Positions 47,601-57,884 are shown, counted from the stretch's first letter. The stretch is 64,000 nucleotides of DNA from Siphonodentalium dalli (GCA_032622095.1 CP136062.1:53797849-53861848), one strand, 5' to 3'. Notes: generated by a model not told the origin, from the sequence alone. Numbers and translations: made by a program.

Positions 47601-50332
47601 CGAAGTCTCAAAATATATAGTATAGATAGACTAGCCGATGAGCCCGACGTTGTCCGGGCTATTCAAAAACCAAATTTCAAGTCGATAGCTATTCAAAAAC
47701 CAAATTTCAAGTCGATAGCTCCATCCGTTTTCGAGATCTGGTCTGCGCATGCGCGAAGCTGGCGTCGCACGGGCTCGGCGACCCGATAAAATTCGTATCC
47801 GGGGCAAGATACATTCACATACCAAATTTCAAGTCGATAGCTCCATCCGTTTCCGAGATCTCGTCTGCGCATGCGCGAAGCTGGCGTCGCACGGGCTCGG
47901 CGACCGGATAAAATTCGTATCCGGGGCAAGGTACATTCACATAGCAAATTTCAAGTCGATAGCTCCACCAGTTTCCGAGATATCGTCTGCGCATGCGCTG
48001 CAAGGGCGTCGCACGGGGTCGCCAATACGACAACGACCGTGTCCGTGGGATTTTACCCCTAGATAGGAAGTTTGGTCTCGATCGGTGGAGAATCGTAGAT
48101 TTGTATAAATGACAGACAGACAAACAGATAGATTGTATCAAAATATATAAGAGAGATATGTAAATTAGATAGATTGTATCAAAATATATAGGAGAGATAT
48201 GTAAATTATCTACACACCATTACTGGTGTTTGTCAAAGTTTAGTGGGTATATCAATACTCATTCACGATCATTTCATTGAGGTCCGGAGGATGTGGGTTA
48301 TCTCTCGAATACAGATTGTATCAAAATATATAGGAGAGATATCACGTTTTTATTCAGTTGTTATTAATGTTTTTCAAGTTTATCATTTCAGGTGCAGTTC
48401 ATAGATAAGAAGATGAAGGTCAAGATAAAAAAGACCCTTTTCAGGGCCACATACTGACACAGTTTCTCCTAAAGAGTAATCTTTAAAATTGCTAAACCTT
48501 CATATATTGTTAAATAAACAAAAGTCATTGTTTGTTTTATTCCTACCACTTGCCCTTTGATCTTCGTGCAACCCACCACTGACTTAATCCAATAGCACAT
48601 AATTAGCAACTCGGCGGCTGACTCGGCTGATTCTATAACTATAACTTTTAATGTGTTGGAGAACGAAAATGTCGATAAACAATGAAATATAAGACTTACG
48701 AATTATCTTTTTAATTTCTTTTATTTGTAATTGACATAGCTTACCACAAACCAAAACTCATCATCATTGGAATTATATTCATGACAATAAACGAAATTGA
48801 AAATCCCAACTACACCTTTTACTGGGCTCGGACTACAACTTTTAGTGTCTCCCCATTGATACCAAATGGGTAGTGTGGGCGATGCACAGATAGCGACAGA
48901 GCGTCAGAGTAAAAGATAAATGGTACAAATGCTGCAGCACATTGCTCTTATTGTAAGAATGTGACAAAATGAGACATTAGTGACAAAGAGGGCAGCACAT
49001 TGGCTTATGGTGTATACCGCACACGAAAGGGAAATTTATTACACTTCCACATAACAGTTGCACAACACATGAGAAGGGCCACCGAACAAGGCTGTAGTTG
49101 TAGCATGTAGTAAGTGGGCGTCACAAACGAAATATTCTACAGTGAATATACTCACCGATTGGAATGCAGCTGTGTCCGGTAACACCGATGGAGCTCGGCG
49201 AACATATCGAGTTTTCACCACATGGAGAGCTGATGCATGGGTGTGAGGGTTCCTGGAAGGTGAGCAATGGACAATGGATTGTTCCTCATATAAAAATATG
49301 GACGTGGCTGCGGTGAGTGGTAAAGGGGCAGCGTGTCTCACCCCAGCTTTGTTCACCATTTCAGTAGATGGAAACTCAATGCATGACAACATTAGTTGGA
49401 AATTGTCCACCACATATAGGTTGAAATTGTTATCATTGTTTGATTTTTCAATAAGTAATTAATGAGGATTATATTGTTTTAGACCAACAGTGACATATAG
49501 TGTCTGTTTGCCTGCAATGGCCATTAGTTAAACATTATACAACATTAGAAGTGTCACGCTGATAAAATTTCGTAAACCTGTGCGTTTGGTCTGGTTAGTT
49601 TCTTAGAAATGTATGCCCTTCATAATTAACACGAAGCAGGTAACGCCAAACAAAACTTTCTGCAACGATTTTATCCAGAATGTATGAAGCCAGCTTGGTC
49701 CAAGACAATGCCGATGTCATAAACCATCTCATCCGTAAGATAAGTCATTCAAATAATGTATATAAGACTAGGTCGATTCCAAATTCACCTGATAAAAACA
49801 GAAATGAACATTACTTACATTTATGTTTCTGAGAGGGTATTCTCTGCTAATTGCTATTCATTAAAATAATATGTTTTCGGTCTGGATAATACAAACCGAT
49901 TGCGCCGACAACGCATTGGGTCAACTTTACATGACAGGTCCTTCACTGGTTAATATTCAAATGAGTGAAGTAATATCGATATAAATCTCATTACAATACA
50001 AGCTGGTAAAACGTACATGTACATACCAGTATGGTCCTATCTGCGTATACCCATGCACTGTCGTTAGGGATTTCTCTGTTTCCGTTTCCCAGGAAATGGC
50101 AGATATTCTTCGTCGGATTGTGCGCAACCTTTTGACATCCAAGAGTGTAAGCACACGCCCTCTGACACCGCATCATGTTCAGATTCTTCATGGTATGAAC
50201 TATGGTCAATGATGGATCTGGCATTACGTCCGCATTGGGTGGCTGGCATTGGTCGGCGATCGCATACACGCAGAATGCAGTGAGTGCAGCAAACATCACC
50301 CCGACAAAACACGTGACATCGCTCGGAGTCAT
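38678..50332 (-). CDS. Four-exon gene: secreted PAN / EGF-like / C-type lectin protein (270 aa)
   Basis: Gene model built by joining exons 50332-50027, 49252-49156, 42055-41855 and 38886-38678. Every junction has GT/AG and the phases agree (0, then 1, then 1, ending in TAA). The total is 813 nt, 270 residues plus stop. Order: signal peptide (1-26), PAN/apple-like domain (about 27-102), four-Cys EGF-like segment (103-134), C-type lectin domain (135-270). No transmembrane segment follows, so it should be secreted. In such proteins PAN and CTLD modules usually bind protein or carbohydrate ligands; in molluscs CTLD proteins are commonly linked to immunity or mucus, but nothing here fixes the role. 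Introns are about 0.77, 7.1 and 3.0 kb. Exact phase agreement across four separately recognised exons makes this a strong model. Unknown: whether a 5' untranslated exon exists, and expression. Confidence 0.82.
39490..40030. repeat. 42-bp minisatellite in intron 3
   Basis: About 13 units built on CAGTGCAATTGCGCTT plus GAGCGTGGTGCAATGTAGCC or GAGTGCAGCGCAATTTCGCC. Exact 42-bp spacing is seen at 39781, 39823 and 39865. Because 42 is a multiple of 3, several frames on both strands stay open for 80-180 codons; these are not taken as genes. Confidence 0.95.
40858..40895. repeat. TGACCTTGACC repeat
   Basis: Three head-to-tail TGACCT half-sites then one more. The same phrase sits in both arms of the long inverted repeat at 59298-61640, so it is probably a remnant of that family, not a receptor site. 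Confidence 0.6.
41511..41540. repeat. (CA)n microsatellite
   Basis: CA dinucleotide run with one CCC interruption. Confidence 0.95.
41855..42055 (-). CDS. Exon 3: N-terminal half of the C-type lectin domain
   Basis: This 201-nt exon has acceptor TTTGCTTTACAG and donor GTAACA, and enters and leaves in phase 1, as extracellular modules usually do. It encodes residues 135-201. It starts D-C-P, continues through G-Y-x-F and H-C-L (C136 and C153, the extra N-terminal disulfide of long-form CTLDs), then A-T-C at C171, then the G-A-T-L-I-L-I-E-S helix-strand boundary typical of CTLDs. The second half of the fold is in exon 4, about 3 kb away. Confidence 0.85.
43535..43771. repeat. Left inverted arm flanking the intron 2 array
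   Basis: About 237 bp; its complement is 48600-48840. Outer end AGTTGTAGTCCGAGCCCAGT, inner end GCCGAGTCAGCCGCCGAG. Similarity by eye is high with scattered differences. It may be the TIR of a 5.3-kb element or two inverted copies of a repeat. Confidence 0.85.
43920..44240. repeat. Two-copy direct repeat, ~160 bp
   Basis: TTAAATGTTGATAT...AGTCACCGTTAGTG(G/A)CACACG...TATCGGAAAAC occurs twice, the second copy beginning near 44080. Confidence 0.8.
44255..44667 (+). mobile_element. Pearl/Helentron-like element E1
   Basis: Starts ACTAGCCAATGAGCCCGACG with a hairpin (AGCCCG...CGGGCT), then one and a half ~122-bp units (CCGTTTCCGAGATCT, GCGCATGCGCGAA), then (GACA)n and the end TCTTCAAAATATATGAG. 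This matches the layout of pearl/HINE elements: short 5' end, internal tandem repeats, tetranucleotide tract. Confidence 0.75.
44668..45221 (+). mobile_element. Pearl/Helentron-like element E2
   Basis: Abuts E1 head to tail. It has a second internal copy of the 5' hairpin (44731), then more ~122-bp units than E1, then (GACA)n and TCTTCAAAATATATATGAG. Confidence 0.75.
45222..45884 (+). mobile_element. Related element E3, different interior
   Basis: Same type of start (ACTAGCAGGTTAGCCCGCCA) but no 122-bp units or GACA tract. The interior is T-rich with two CACTTCCCGTA...GAGCTCAATCGG repeats, ending CGATTCTATGAAGTACCCAC, (TA)n and AAGTCTCAAATTATATAGTAG. Confidence 0.7.
45885..47010 (+). mobile_element. 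Related element E4
   Basis: Abuts E3. Starts like E3 (ACTAGCAGGTTAGCCCGCC) and ends CGGAAGTCTCAAAATATATAG. It holds a 58-bp direct repeat (46573-46690) and an ACGCTCTTTAT motif (46767). Confidence 0.7.
47011..47629 (+). mobile_element. Related element E5, 5' end lost or altered
   Basis: Shares the E4 right half (ACGCTCTTTAT at 47357, TGGAGAACG, GGATTCTATGAAGTACCC, (TA)n and AAGTCTCAAAATATATAG) but starts GATTGGCAGATTCC instead of ACTAGC. Confidence 0.6.
47630..48145 (+). mobile_element. Pearl/Helentron-like element E6
   Basis: Starts ACTAGCCGATGAGCCCGACG and has ~122-bp units, a short GACA tract and ATCAAAATATATAAGAGAG. The end phrase is then repeated as a 46-bp direct repeat at 48129-48220 and once more near 48310. 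Confidence 0.75.
48600..48840. repeat. Right inverted arm flanking the intron 2 array
   Basis: Complement of 43535-43771. The bases just outside the two outer ends do not show an obvious target-site duplication. Confidence 0.85.
49156..49252 (-). CDS. Exon 2: short four-Cys EGF-like segment
   Basis: Ninety-seven nucleotides between a pyrimidine-rich acceptor (CTTCCAG) and the donor GTGAGT. It enters in phase 0 and leaves in phase 1, exactly what exons 1 and 3 require. It encodes 32 residues with Cys in the pattern HPC, SPC, SIC, HSC, including an N-S-x-C stretch like the first half of an EGF module. Only four Cys are present, so it is EGF-like at best, or a linker between the PAN and lectin domains. 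A 60-residue ORF search misses it because the exon is so short. Confidence 0.72.
50027..50332 (-). CDS. Exon 1: signal peptide and PAN/apple-like domain
   Basis: The ATG at 50332 opens a 102-codon exon. Residues 6-26 are hydrophobic and end in A-I-A, a good signal-peptidase site before D27. The mature part has Cys at 29, 56, 60, 66 and 78. The CxxxC pair at 56/60 followed by LGC and IC is the spacing of PAN/apple modules, which carry adhesion or ligand-binding roles in secreted proteins. The exon ends in CTG followed by the strong donor GTATGT, phase 0. The frame stays open upstream to about 50404 without another ATG, and a pyrimidine-rich stretch ending in AG at 50407 looks like a splice acceptor. 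The exon may therefore begin at 50406, with a 5' UTR exon further upstream. A (TAA)n microsatellite lies just upstream at 50486-50518. Confidence 0.8.
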
Positions 50333-50484
50333 GCCCCAACTTCCCGCTGTGTATATCTCGCAGTAATATGTGATAAATGGTACGTAACCACAACCCTGTT
50401 CCACAACTGCGAGGGAAATGAACGAGAATTAGTAGAGGAACATAAAATGTTAAATACACTAGAAACATTTCGTATATCCACTGT

Positions 50485-50485
<1 letters not shown>

Positions 50486-50517
<32 letters not shown>

Positions 50518-50518
50518 T
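50486..50518. repeat. (TAA)n microsatellite
   Basis: About 11 units upstream of lectin exon 1. It is followed by TCGCTTATCCCC, like the tail of a SINE or LINE insertion; a similar GCGC(C/T)TT tail occurs near 61780. Confidence 0.9.
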
Positions 50519-50903
50519 TTGTAGATCGCTTATCCCCAATAAGCGGGGCCTAAGCGCTTGGCATACACATGTAAGCATAAACGTGAAATATAAATATACA
50601 CAATATCAAAGTCATTTTCTGAAACGCCGCGCAAACAAGTAAGTTTTTAGTGATTTTTTTATATTTGAAGTCGTCAAGAGATGAATCTTTTATTATCAAT
50701 GACAGAGGATTCCATGCATTTGGACATATTTGAATATACTATTATACTTGGGGTTCTACGTCGCCATGCTATGCTCACTTTCATGTAATTGTGGTCACGA
50801 AACCCTAAAAGCCATAACTGGTAGGGTGTCATTTAATCGGTTTGTACCAATACGTTCTTTCTAATACCTAGTCATTGTCATTGATTGGCCGAATAGAGTG
50901 GGA

Positions 50904-51131
50904 TATCACTGTGAACGGTGCATGTGTCTACCGTGGTACATCGTCCGATTGACAACTCTGTATCACTGTGAACGGTGCATGTGTCTACCGTGGTACATCG
51001 TCCGATTATCAACTCTGTATCACTGTGAACGGTACATGTGTCTATCGTGGTACATCGTCCAATTAACAACTCTGTATCACTGTGAACGGTGCATGTGCCT
51101 ACCCTGGTACATCGTCCAATTAACAACTCTG
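50904..51131. repeat. 57-bp tandem repeat, four units
   Basis: TATCACTGTGAACGGTGCAT at 50904, 50961, 51018 and 51075, exactly 57 bp apart. Both strands stay open because 57 is a multiple of 3. No spacers, so not a CRISPR array. Confidence 0.95.
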
Positions 51132-52028
51132 TCCCATGGACTAGCTTTTCACCGTAAAGAACCGCAGACAATTTTGATTCAGTGATGTTAAATACTTACA
51201 ATGGAATCAGTTGAGATGGAAGTTTCGCATGGGCGAAGGCGCTCTTTAATATCGTATAACTACTTAATTGTATGCGAACAATAATTGACTTTCTCGAATC
51301 AAATCGGTGTTTTATCTACAGAAATATGATACTATATTTTCAAAAAAGAATTACAAACTATTTGACGTTCAGCAATATCGACAGTGTAACGCCGCTAGGT
51401 CTTCAGCGACGTACTTTATATTATGCATGTACACGCTTAAAATCCCAGGTACCGTGGTGTACCCACGTAAATACTATACTATACGAATTTTGGTCGAATA
51501 CTTTAAAAGAACAATGCTTACTACGTCATCGTCAACAAATAATAATGTTCTTGTAAAGTATCAGATCAATATTCGGACAAACAATCCAATAAGACCGCCA
51601 ACATGGCGAACGAAAGTTGGAAAAATCGAAATATTTCTTCAGAAATATTTCACGTTCACACAACATTTTATACTCTTGTTATATTTACATACTAAGTGTT
51701 GTCATCACTAAATCCAGCATTCTGATTGGTCGGCGCCCACGTGGCTAGTTGCAGTTATTTCTCGCTGAATGCGCAACGGCTCATAACACCAAGCTCATAA
51801 CACCATCGATATGTCATTGGGTTTGGAAAGACGAACGCGTAATGTTTTGGGCGCATTTGGACTCGCGCAGGATTGACTTAATACATCATTGGGTTTCAAT
51901 ATGAAGAGAAATTGTTCCTATTAACTTTTGCCAAGGGTGCTATTGGGTATTTTGGGCTGTTTTTGTCACGATACAATTTTCGATTTAAATACATTTACAA
52001 AAGTGGCTTTTTCGCTAAATGTATATAA
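51132..52028. other. No gene recognised
   Basis: Two overlapping ORFs (51272-51556, 51307-51711) show no family resemblance or splice logic. Confidence 0.4.
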
Positions 52029-52194
52029 ATATAAGGATTAATTGTCATGTGGACTATTTTTATGGAGATGTAACCGTGAGGTAAGTGGTCATAACTTGTA
52101 TGTAAAACTCTTCGGGTTTTACACAAGTTATGTCCACTTACCTCACGGTTACATCTCCATAAAAAACAGTCCACATGACAGTTAATCCTTATAT
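52029..52194. repeat. 166-bp near-perfect hairpin
   Basis: Arms of about 78 bp (ATAAGGATTAAT, CATGTGGACT, ATGGAGATGTAACCGTGAGG and complements) meet at AAAACTCTTCGGGTTTT. A 27-bp direct repeat (GTCATATAATTGTGAATTTA) follows at 52217-52275. Confidence 0.9.
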
Positions 52195-52275
52195 CAATAT
52201 TTCTTTGTGGTCATTGGTGTGGTCATATAATTGTGAATTTAGCGGTGTCATATAATTGTGAATTTAGCGGTGTCA

Positions 52276-52769
52276 TATATGTTCTTGTTGCAGACATAAG
52301 CAGTCAAAGTGGCGACCGTGGTTATCTCATCTTGAAGTTCGCAAAGTTTAAAATCACAAATCGCTCTTTATTAACATATATAACTATAAAAAAAATCTCA
52401 TTTAAATAACATGCGTGCGAAACTCGAAAGTAAAACTCTGTATGCCTTGCACCCCATTCAAACGCTCTTTATATCTACAGCCCTATTCATAATTGTCGTG
52501 ACTCATTCAGTTAGAATAGTGAACTGTTCCATTCGTTTCCTCACATTGATAACTCTTGTCTGTTGCGTGTTGGAACCTTGCTTTTGCATTCGACATTATT
52601 CTGCATAAACAACGGCATACAAAGAATACTTTTTATTATTTGATTTATAGATGTATTTTATTTTTGGTGCTCCGTTGGTGAAGTTATCGCGACGTTGTGT
52701 TTTGTGTATATATAATCGAATTTTTGTCCTTACTCTTATAAAATTGTTATATGAAATGAGAACTCAGAA
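52276..52769. other. No gene recognised
   Basis: Contains CGCTCTTTATTAAC (52362) and an AACGCTCTTTATAT motif (52461), otherwise unremarkable. Confidence 0.4.
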
Positions 52770-53850
52770 AAGCGGAGCACATGTGGAGAGAATCTAAATT
52801 AACTTTTCACCGCGAAATGTTCAATGAAATGAATACGCGTGTAAGTGATTTGATAAATTATGCAACATCTTACTTTTGTCGTGAACAAATAGAAAATTGT
52901 AAATCAACCAAGAAGCCTTTCAACATTGCCAGCACTATGTTGGGCAAAATTAAATGTACTACACTACCTACTGATATTCTATGTTGGACAAAGGTAAATG
53001 TAATACAACACCTTCTGATATTTCCATGGATACACTCCCATAATCATTTTCAAGACAAAGTTACCAACATTCGTGCCAATATTCACTGGAAATAAATTCG
53101 TTAAGTTTCAACGTGTTTCAACAGAGGCAGTCAAACCTGTCCTTGTGTCAATGCTGTCAGAACCATGTACTTTGGATCCTGTAACCTCAGTCAGTGAGCA
53201 ATATAATGAGAAACTAGTCCTTGTTCTTACAATGATAATGAATACGTCCCTGGAAGACGGTATATTCTCTACTTGTTTCGAAAAGGTTGTGACTAAACCA
53301 TTGCTGAACTATACACCTTCTAACATTCCCTTTACAGTCAAGCCTCTCGAGCGTGTGATGATTTTAACTCAGACAACATCTGAAGGATAACGATTTGAAC
53401 GAACATTCCCGTCAGCTTATCGATAACACAACAACACGGTAACGGCTCTTGTTCGCGTCAACAATTACTTGCTCTATGCATCAGATGATCACAATAATGT
53501 CACCACATCATCATATCTCGACATTTACGCTGCCCTTGATACACAATACCGTCATTTCATGCCTTATCAAAACATTTAGAAGTTCAGGGAAAGTTATTCA
53601 CTGGTTCAAATCGTTTCTATGAGACATCGTCAGACTGTTCAAATTGTTGAATTATATTCCAGACCGCATGAACTATCATGTTTTGTCCGTCCGTCGGCTC
53701 ATGTTTTATCTTATGCACACTAAACCATTAGGGAAAATCACCACACAGATATATCTACAATACCAGATGTACGTCAACGATACAGCGATTAATATATGCC
53801 CAGCTCATCATCCGATTTGGCAATCAACATCTCAGATATGAACAAGAAAA
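52770..53850 (+). pseudogene. Decayed CR1/L2-like LINE, RT region
   Basis: Several frames together spell the order of such an RT: K-L-T-F-H-R-E-M-F linker (52781-53095), E-P-C-T-L-D-P-V and N-T-S-L-E-D-G-I-F-S (53073-53390), a block A relic S-Y-L-D-I-Y-A-A-L-D-T-Q (about 53510), and Y-V-N-D-T-A (block C, Asn for the first Asp, near 53770). Stops and frameshifts throughout. Confidence 0.75.
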
Positions 53851-54215
53851 CCATAGTCAGAAATGGTAACGCCACCAAGATTATAGTATTACATATAAAT
53901 AGAAATTATAAAAAATACATAAAATATTTTGATAACAATTGCGTTTAAACAAGTAATCCTTCAAATTATTACTAACAAAGCAAGTAAACGACTGTGGGGT
54001 CACTCAACAGATTATAAAGACTTGGACTTAGTATGCTGTAAATACTAAAATTTAAATGAAATAATTAAAAGATAAAATTTAGCAAGTAGTAAAAGTTAAT
54101 TTTCTCATTTTTTATTTTTGGTTAAATAAAGCAATAATTTAAATGTAGCATTTGGTTTAAAAAAAATGATTGACCGTGGCTCTTCCAATAATTGCGCGAC
54201 TGACCTGGTCAATTG
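53851..54215. other. No gene recognised
   Basis: AT-rich, possibly the decayed end of the LINE. Confidence 0.4.
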
Positions 54216-54470
54216 TTCTTAAGAAGTTGTTTTGAGAATTACTATGGAGGGAAATAGTTATGGCTGTGGCTTCGCAAGTAATTAACTTGGTGACGTTGTG
54301 TTAACAAATCTGAACTCCAGTAAACCAAGGACGCTCCATACCAAATATAAGGTAAATTAATAATTCTTTAGAAGTTGTTTTAAAATTTACTATGGAGGGA
54401 AAGAATTGTGGTGCTGGCTTCGCAACTATTTGACCTCATTGTAACAAATATAAATATTAGTCACTCAGGC
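54216..54470. repeat. Diverged direct repeat pair, ~150 bp
   Basis: GAAGTTGTTTT...ACTATGGAGGGAAA...GTGGCTTCGCAA and a second diverged copy starting near 54369. Confidence 0.7.
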
Positions 54471-54869
54471 AATAGATGTATCTATTCTGTATATTAAGTT
54501 ATTGGGTCTTACGTGTCTTGAGATGTCTAAATAATTTTCGATGGACAGATCGCACAAGGGACCCACGCCAATCTTCTGTTGGGATTCCAATTGTTGGCTT
54601 ATTAAATATGCACATATGCTTATGATACAGTCGCGCGCGAAGCACGCTCCCGTAAGTCAGGTTTTGGATCCCAGTTAATGAAAATATCATTGAAATAATC
54701 GGTCTCCCCAATAAACATCCATATATTCAATATACATGTTTTGGAGCAGAATTAGGCAGTCCATATTGGACGCCATCATGGAATTTATTTTGTTTTGTTT
54801 TAATTTTCACACATATTTATTAGTTATGTGGATGGAGTTCTCATTAAACCTCACATCCTTATATTGGTT

Positions 54870-55350
54870 ACAGTAATGCCCAAAGTAATTGACCACTTAA
54901 CCAGATCAGACTTATTGGTAATTTTTCAGGATTTAAAATCCTGAAAAATTACAAATAATTCTGCTCTGGTTAAGTGGTCAATTACTTTGATAATTACTGT
55001 ATGAGGATTGAGTTATCATTAAACCTCAAATCCTTATATTGGTTACAGTAATGCCCAAAGTAATTGACCACTTAACCACAGCAGAATTATGGGTATTTGT
55101 TCAGCATTTAAAATCCTGATAAATTACCCATTATTCTGCTGTGCTTAAGTGGTCAATTACTTTGAACATTACTGTATGAGGATTGAGTTATCATTAAACC
55201 TCAAATCCTTATATTGGTTACAGTAATGCCCAAAGTAATTGACCACTTAACCACAGCATAATTATGGGTAATTTTTCAGGATTTAAAATCATGAAAAAAT
55301 ACCCATAATTTTGCTGTGGTTAAGTGATCAATTACTTTGGACATTACTGT
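54870..55350. repeat. Tandem array of three hairpins, exact 175-bp period
   Basis: Hairpins at 54870-55000, 55045-55175 and 55220-55350. Each is an inverted repeat of about 131 bp bounded by ACAGTAAT/ATTACTGT, with GACCACTTAACCA in the arm and GGATTTAAAATC at the tip. Spacers of 44 bp (ATGAGGATTGAGTTATC...) separate them. No ORF. Confidence 0.92.
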
Positions 55351-55559
55351 TTGTAGATGGAGTTAAACCTCACAACACAAATTTCTTATGTAACCAGAGT
55401 TTTTCTTGGATAAGATGAGTTTGAAGCCTGCTAACATTTCAAAATGTTGTCAGTTTTGTATTCCCTGCAGCGGAACTCGACGCATTGGAGCAAAAGTTAC
55501 AAGAGATAAAATGTGTACGTAACGAGACTATAATACAAATGAAAAAATAAATTCAGGGA

Positions 55560-56290
55560 GGGGTGGGCGATATAGGGAACTAAGGGTTGAACCGATATAA
55601 ATTTATAGAGCGATAATGACCAATGTTGACATATTATGCATCTCAACTCTACTGAACATTGCAACAAGGCTGTAAAATAGGGGGTGTCAGAATTTTAGTC
55701 ATCTCTATATAGTGCCATAATAGTCATTTATGGACTTCTATAAGATGTTGGGTTGGTTATATGGACTCGGAGAAAAAGGGGTTTGTACCGATGAACTGAC
55801 ATAAATTAGTGGAGCGAGGTTGCCATGTAATATATCGCGACTGTACTAAAGCATCAATGATATAAAATTGGGGGGGGGGGTGGGGTCTGAAATTATCTCT
55901 ATGTCTATAGATGGCACCAGGATTATATAGAAAGGAATAGCAATTGATATACGTATACGGTATACTATAGTAATACCATAGACATATAAGTACAAGTATC
56001 ACGCGATACAATATTACGTAACGTGACTATACCGATGAAAGAAATAAATAAATTGGACCGGGATTAGAGGTTGGGTTGGTTATATGTGGATAATTGGATA
56101 TGGAATTCATACCGATGAAACGATACAAATTAGTGGAGCGATAAAGACCAATGTTGACACTTAGTCAGGCTATGCGGGAGAAAATAGGGGTTGATACGAT
56201 AGACCAAAATAAAATTGTCGGGTGATAATGACCAATGTTGATGTATAAAGTAACGCGACTGTACTGTCGCACACTTATCAGGTGTAACCG
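55560..56290. repeat. Degenerate dispersed units with GACCAATGTTGAC
   Basis: Four related stretches (ACCGAT..., TAAATTAGTGGAGCGAT, GACCAATGTTGA, CGCGACTGTACT) near 55590, 55785, 56110 and 56205 at irregular spacing. Confidence 0.6.
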
Positions 56291-56329
56291 GTCAAATATG
56301 GACTCTAGTGCCAATATGGAACAGCTCAG

Positions 56330-56690
56330 AAAATATTTGCAGGGCCCAAAAATTTATTTAACATGGCATTAAAACTGTCATTTTTCAAAATTTTAAGCTG
56401 AGACTTGGTGTTTGTGCGTGGGATAGTTATATATTCCTAAAATTACAGAGTACAGCACGTAATTATGTTTTAGATGGAAGAAATGAATTGTTTTCAATGA
56501 TAAAATTTAACATGGCATTTGCCATTAAAATCGATTTATGTCAATAAAACTGTCATTTTTCAAAATTTTAAGCTGAAACTTGGTGTATGTGCGTGGGATA
56601 CATATATATTCCTAAAATGACCAGTCCAGCGCGTAATTATGTTTTAGATGGAAGAAATTGAATTTGTTTTCGATAATAAATTTGCAGCGT
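56330..56690. repeat. Two-copy direct repeat, 175-bp period
   Basis: AAAACTGTCATTTTTCAAAA at 56371 and 56546. The copies also share GTGCGTGGGATA and AATTATGTTTTAGATGGAAG. Confidence 0.9.
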
Positions 56691-56983
56691 GGACGGGTCA
56701 TTCCGGTCAACCCGGTCATCGAGTGCGCTCAATTTGTAAACAAAGTTTTGGTCAATAGTCGTTTTGGTCAAACTATCCCTTTTTAGACCGGGACAGCAGA
56801 TCCGAATAGTAGCTAAGATGTATTTAGATAGAATTATCAAAAGAATTTGACCGATTCGGGTGTAGTTTAAGAGAATACAGTGGAGAAATCTTGGTGATAA
56901 TTCCAGAAAATAAATATGGCGGAGAATATTCACAATGAAACTACACACAATTCACTTCACTACACCAGGGGGGGGGGGGTTCG

Positions 56984-57440
56984 CAATGGGTTACACATTA
57001 TTTTCAGTCTATCAAATTATTTATATTTTCAACAACAAGTGACTTTAAGTTTACAATTTCAGCCTATCCTGACTCTATCGATACGATTTATCATATTTTC
57101 ATAAACATATTATACACCGGTGGCGTTAACTTTACAATTTCGGCATCTACGTGATTCTATCGGTACGATTGAGTAATGGTACAAAACTAAATGTTCAAGA
57201 ATACATTAGGGGCTCCCAATGGGTTATATATTATTTTCAGTCTATCAAATTATTTATATTTTCAACAACATATTATTACACCGGTGACTTTAAGTTTACA
57301 ATTTCAGCCTGTCCTGATTCTATCGATACGATTTATCATATTTTCATAAACATATTATACACCGGTGACGTTAACTTTACAATTTCGGCATCTACGTGAT
57401 TCTATCGGTACGATTGAGTAAGGTACACAAAATCTCCAAG
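56984..57440. repeat. Two-copy direct repeat, 233-bp period
   Basis: CAATGGGTTA at 56984 and 57217, followed by TATTTTCAGTCTATCAAATT in both. Each unit itself contains two related halves with TTTACAATTTC. Confidence 0.9.
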
Positions 57441-57884
57441 AATACATTCGCCCTGTCCACCACACAATATCAAACTCACATAAGCTAGAAACACCACAGG
57501 TGGCGTAATAACGTCGGTGAAGAGTTAGGGCTCAAACCAACAGTGTTTAAAGGGGTACTGTGCACCATTTTCAATACATTCCCGATAATAACAAAGATCT
57601 ATTATCGATAATATATAGAAAACTAACTAATTTGAGTCGAAGATGTATTCTGTAAACGTTCAAGTTAATAGGTTATCTTAAATTAAAATAAATATTAATA
57701 ATTTGATGTCAATTTAATTTATGGCTGGAGGCATGAATTAAATTACGAATTTCCGTGTACACGACGAAATCAATATATTTTACAGATATTGGATTGGGCA
57801 AAGCGTGGCACACATGATACGTGTACACATTTATGTTGATACGGGCATATGCTCAAGCCACTCACTGACTAGTGACTATATAAT
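57441..57884. other. No gene recognised
   Basis: AT-rich sequence without a supported feature. Confidence 0.4.

Larger units (their letters stand above)
42056..49155 (-). other. Intron 2 of the lectin gene, filled with repeats
   Basis: About 7.1 kb. Between 42056 and 43534 nothing but AT-rich single-copy-looking sequence is seen. From 43535 to 48840 it holds two ~240-bp inverted arms and, between them, a head-to-tail array of pearl/Helentron-like elements. From 48841 to 49155 nothing is recognised. The element array runs on the plus strand, antisense to the gene. Confidence 0.7.

Noticed and set aside
50878-51185. Evenly spaced 57-bp repeats as a CRISPR or a repeat protein gene
   Set aside because: Units are contiguous without spacers, the host is eukaryotic, and both strands are equally open.
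54499-54711. Minus-strand ORF of 70 codons
   Set aside because: Some basic, LINE-like composition, but no alignable block to support it.
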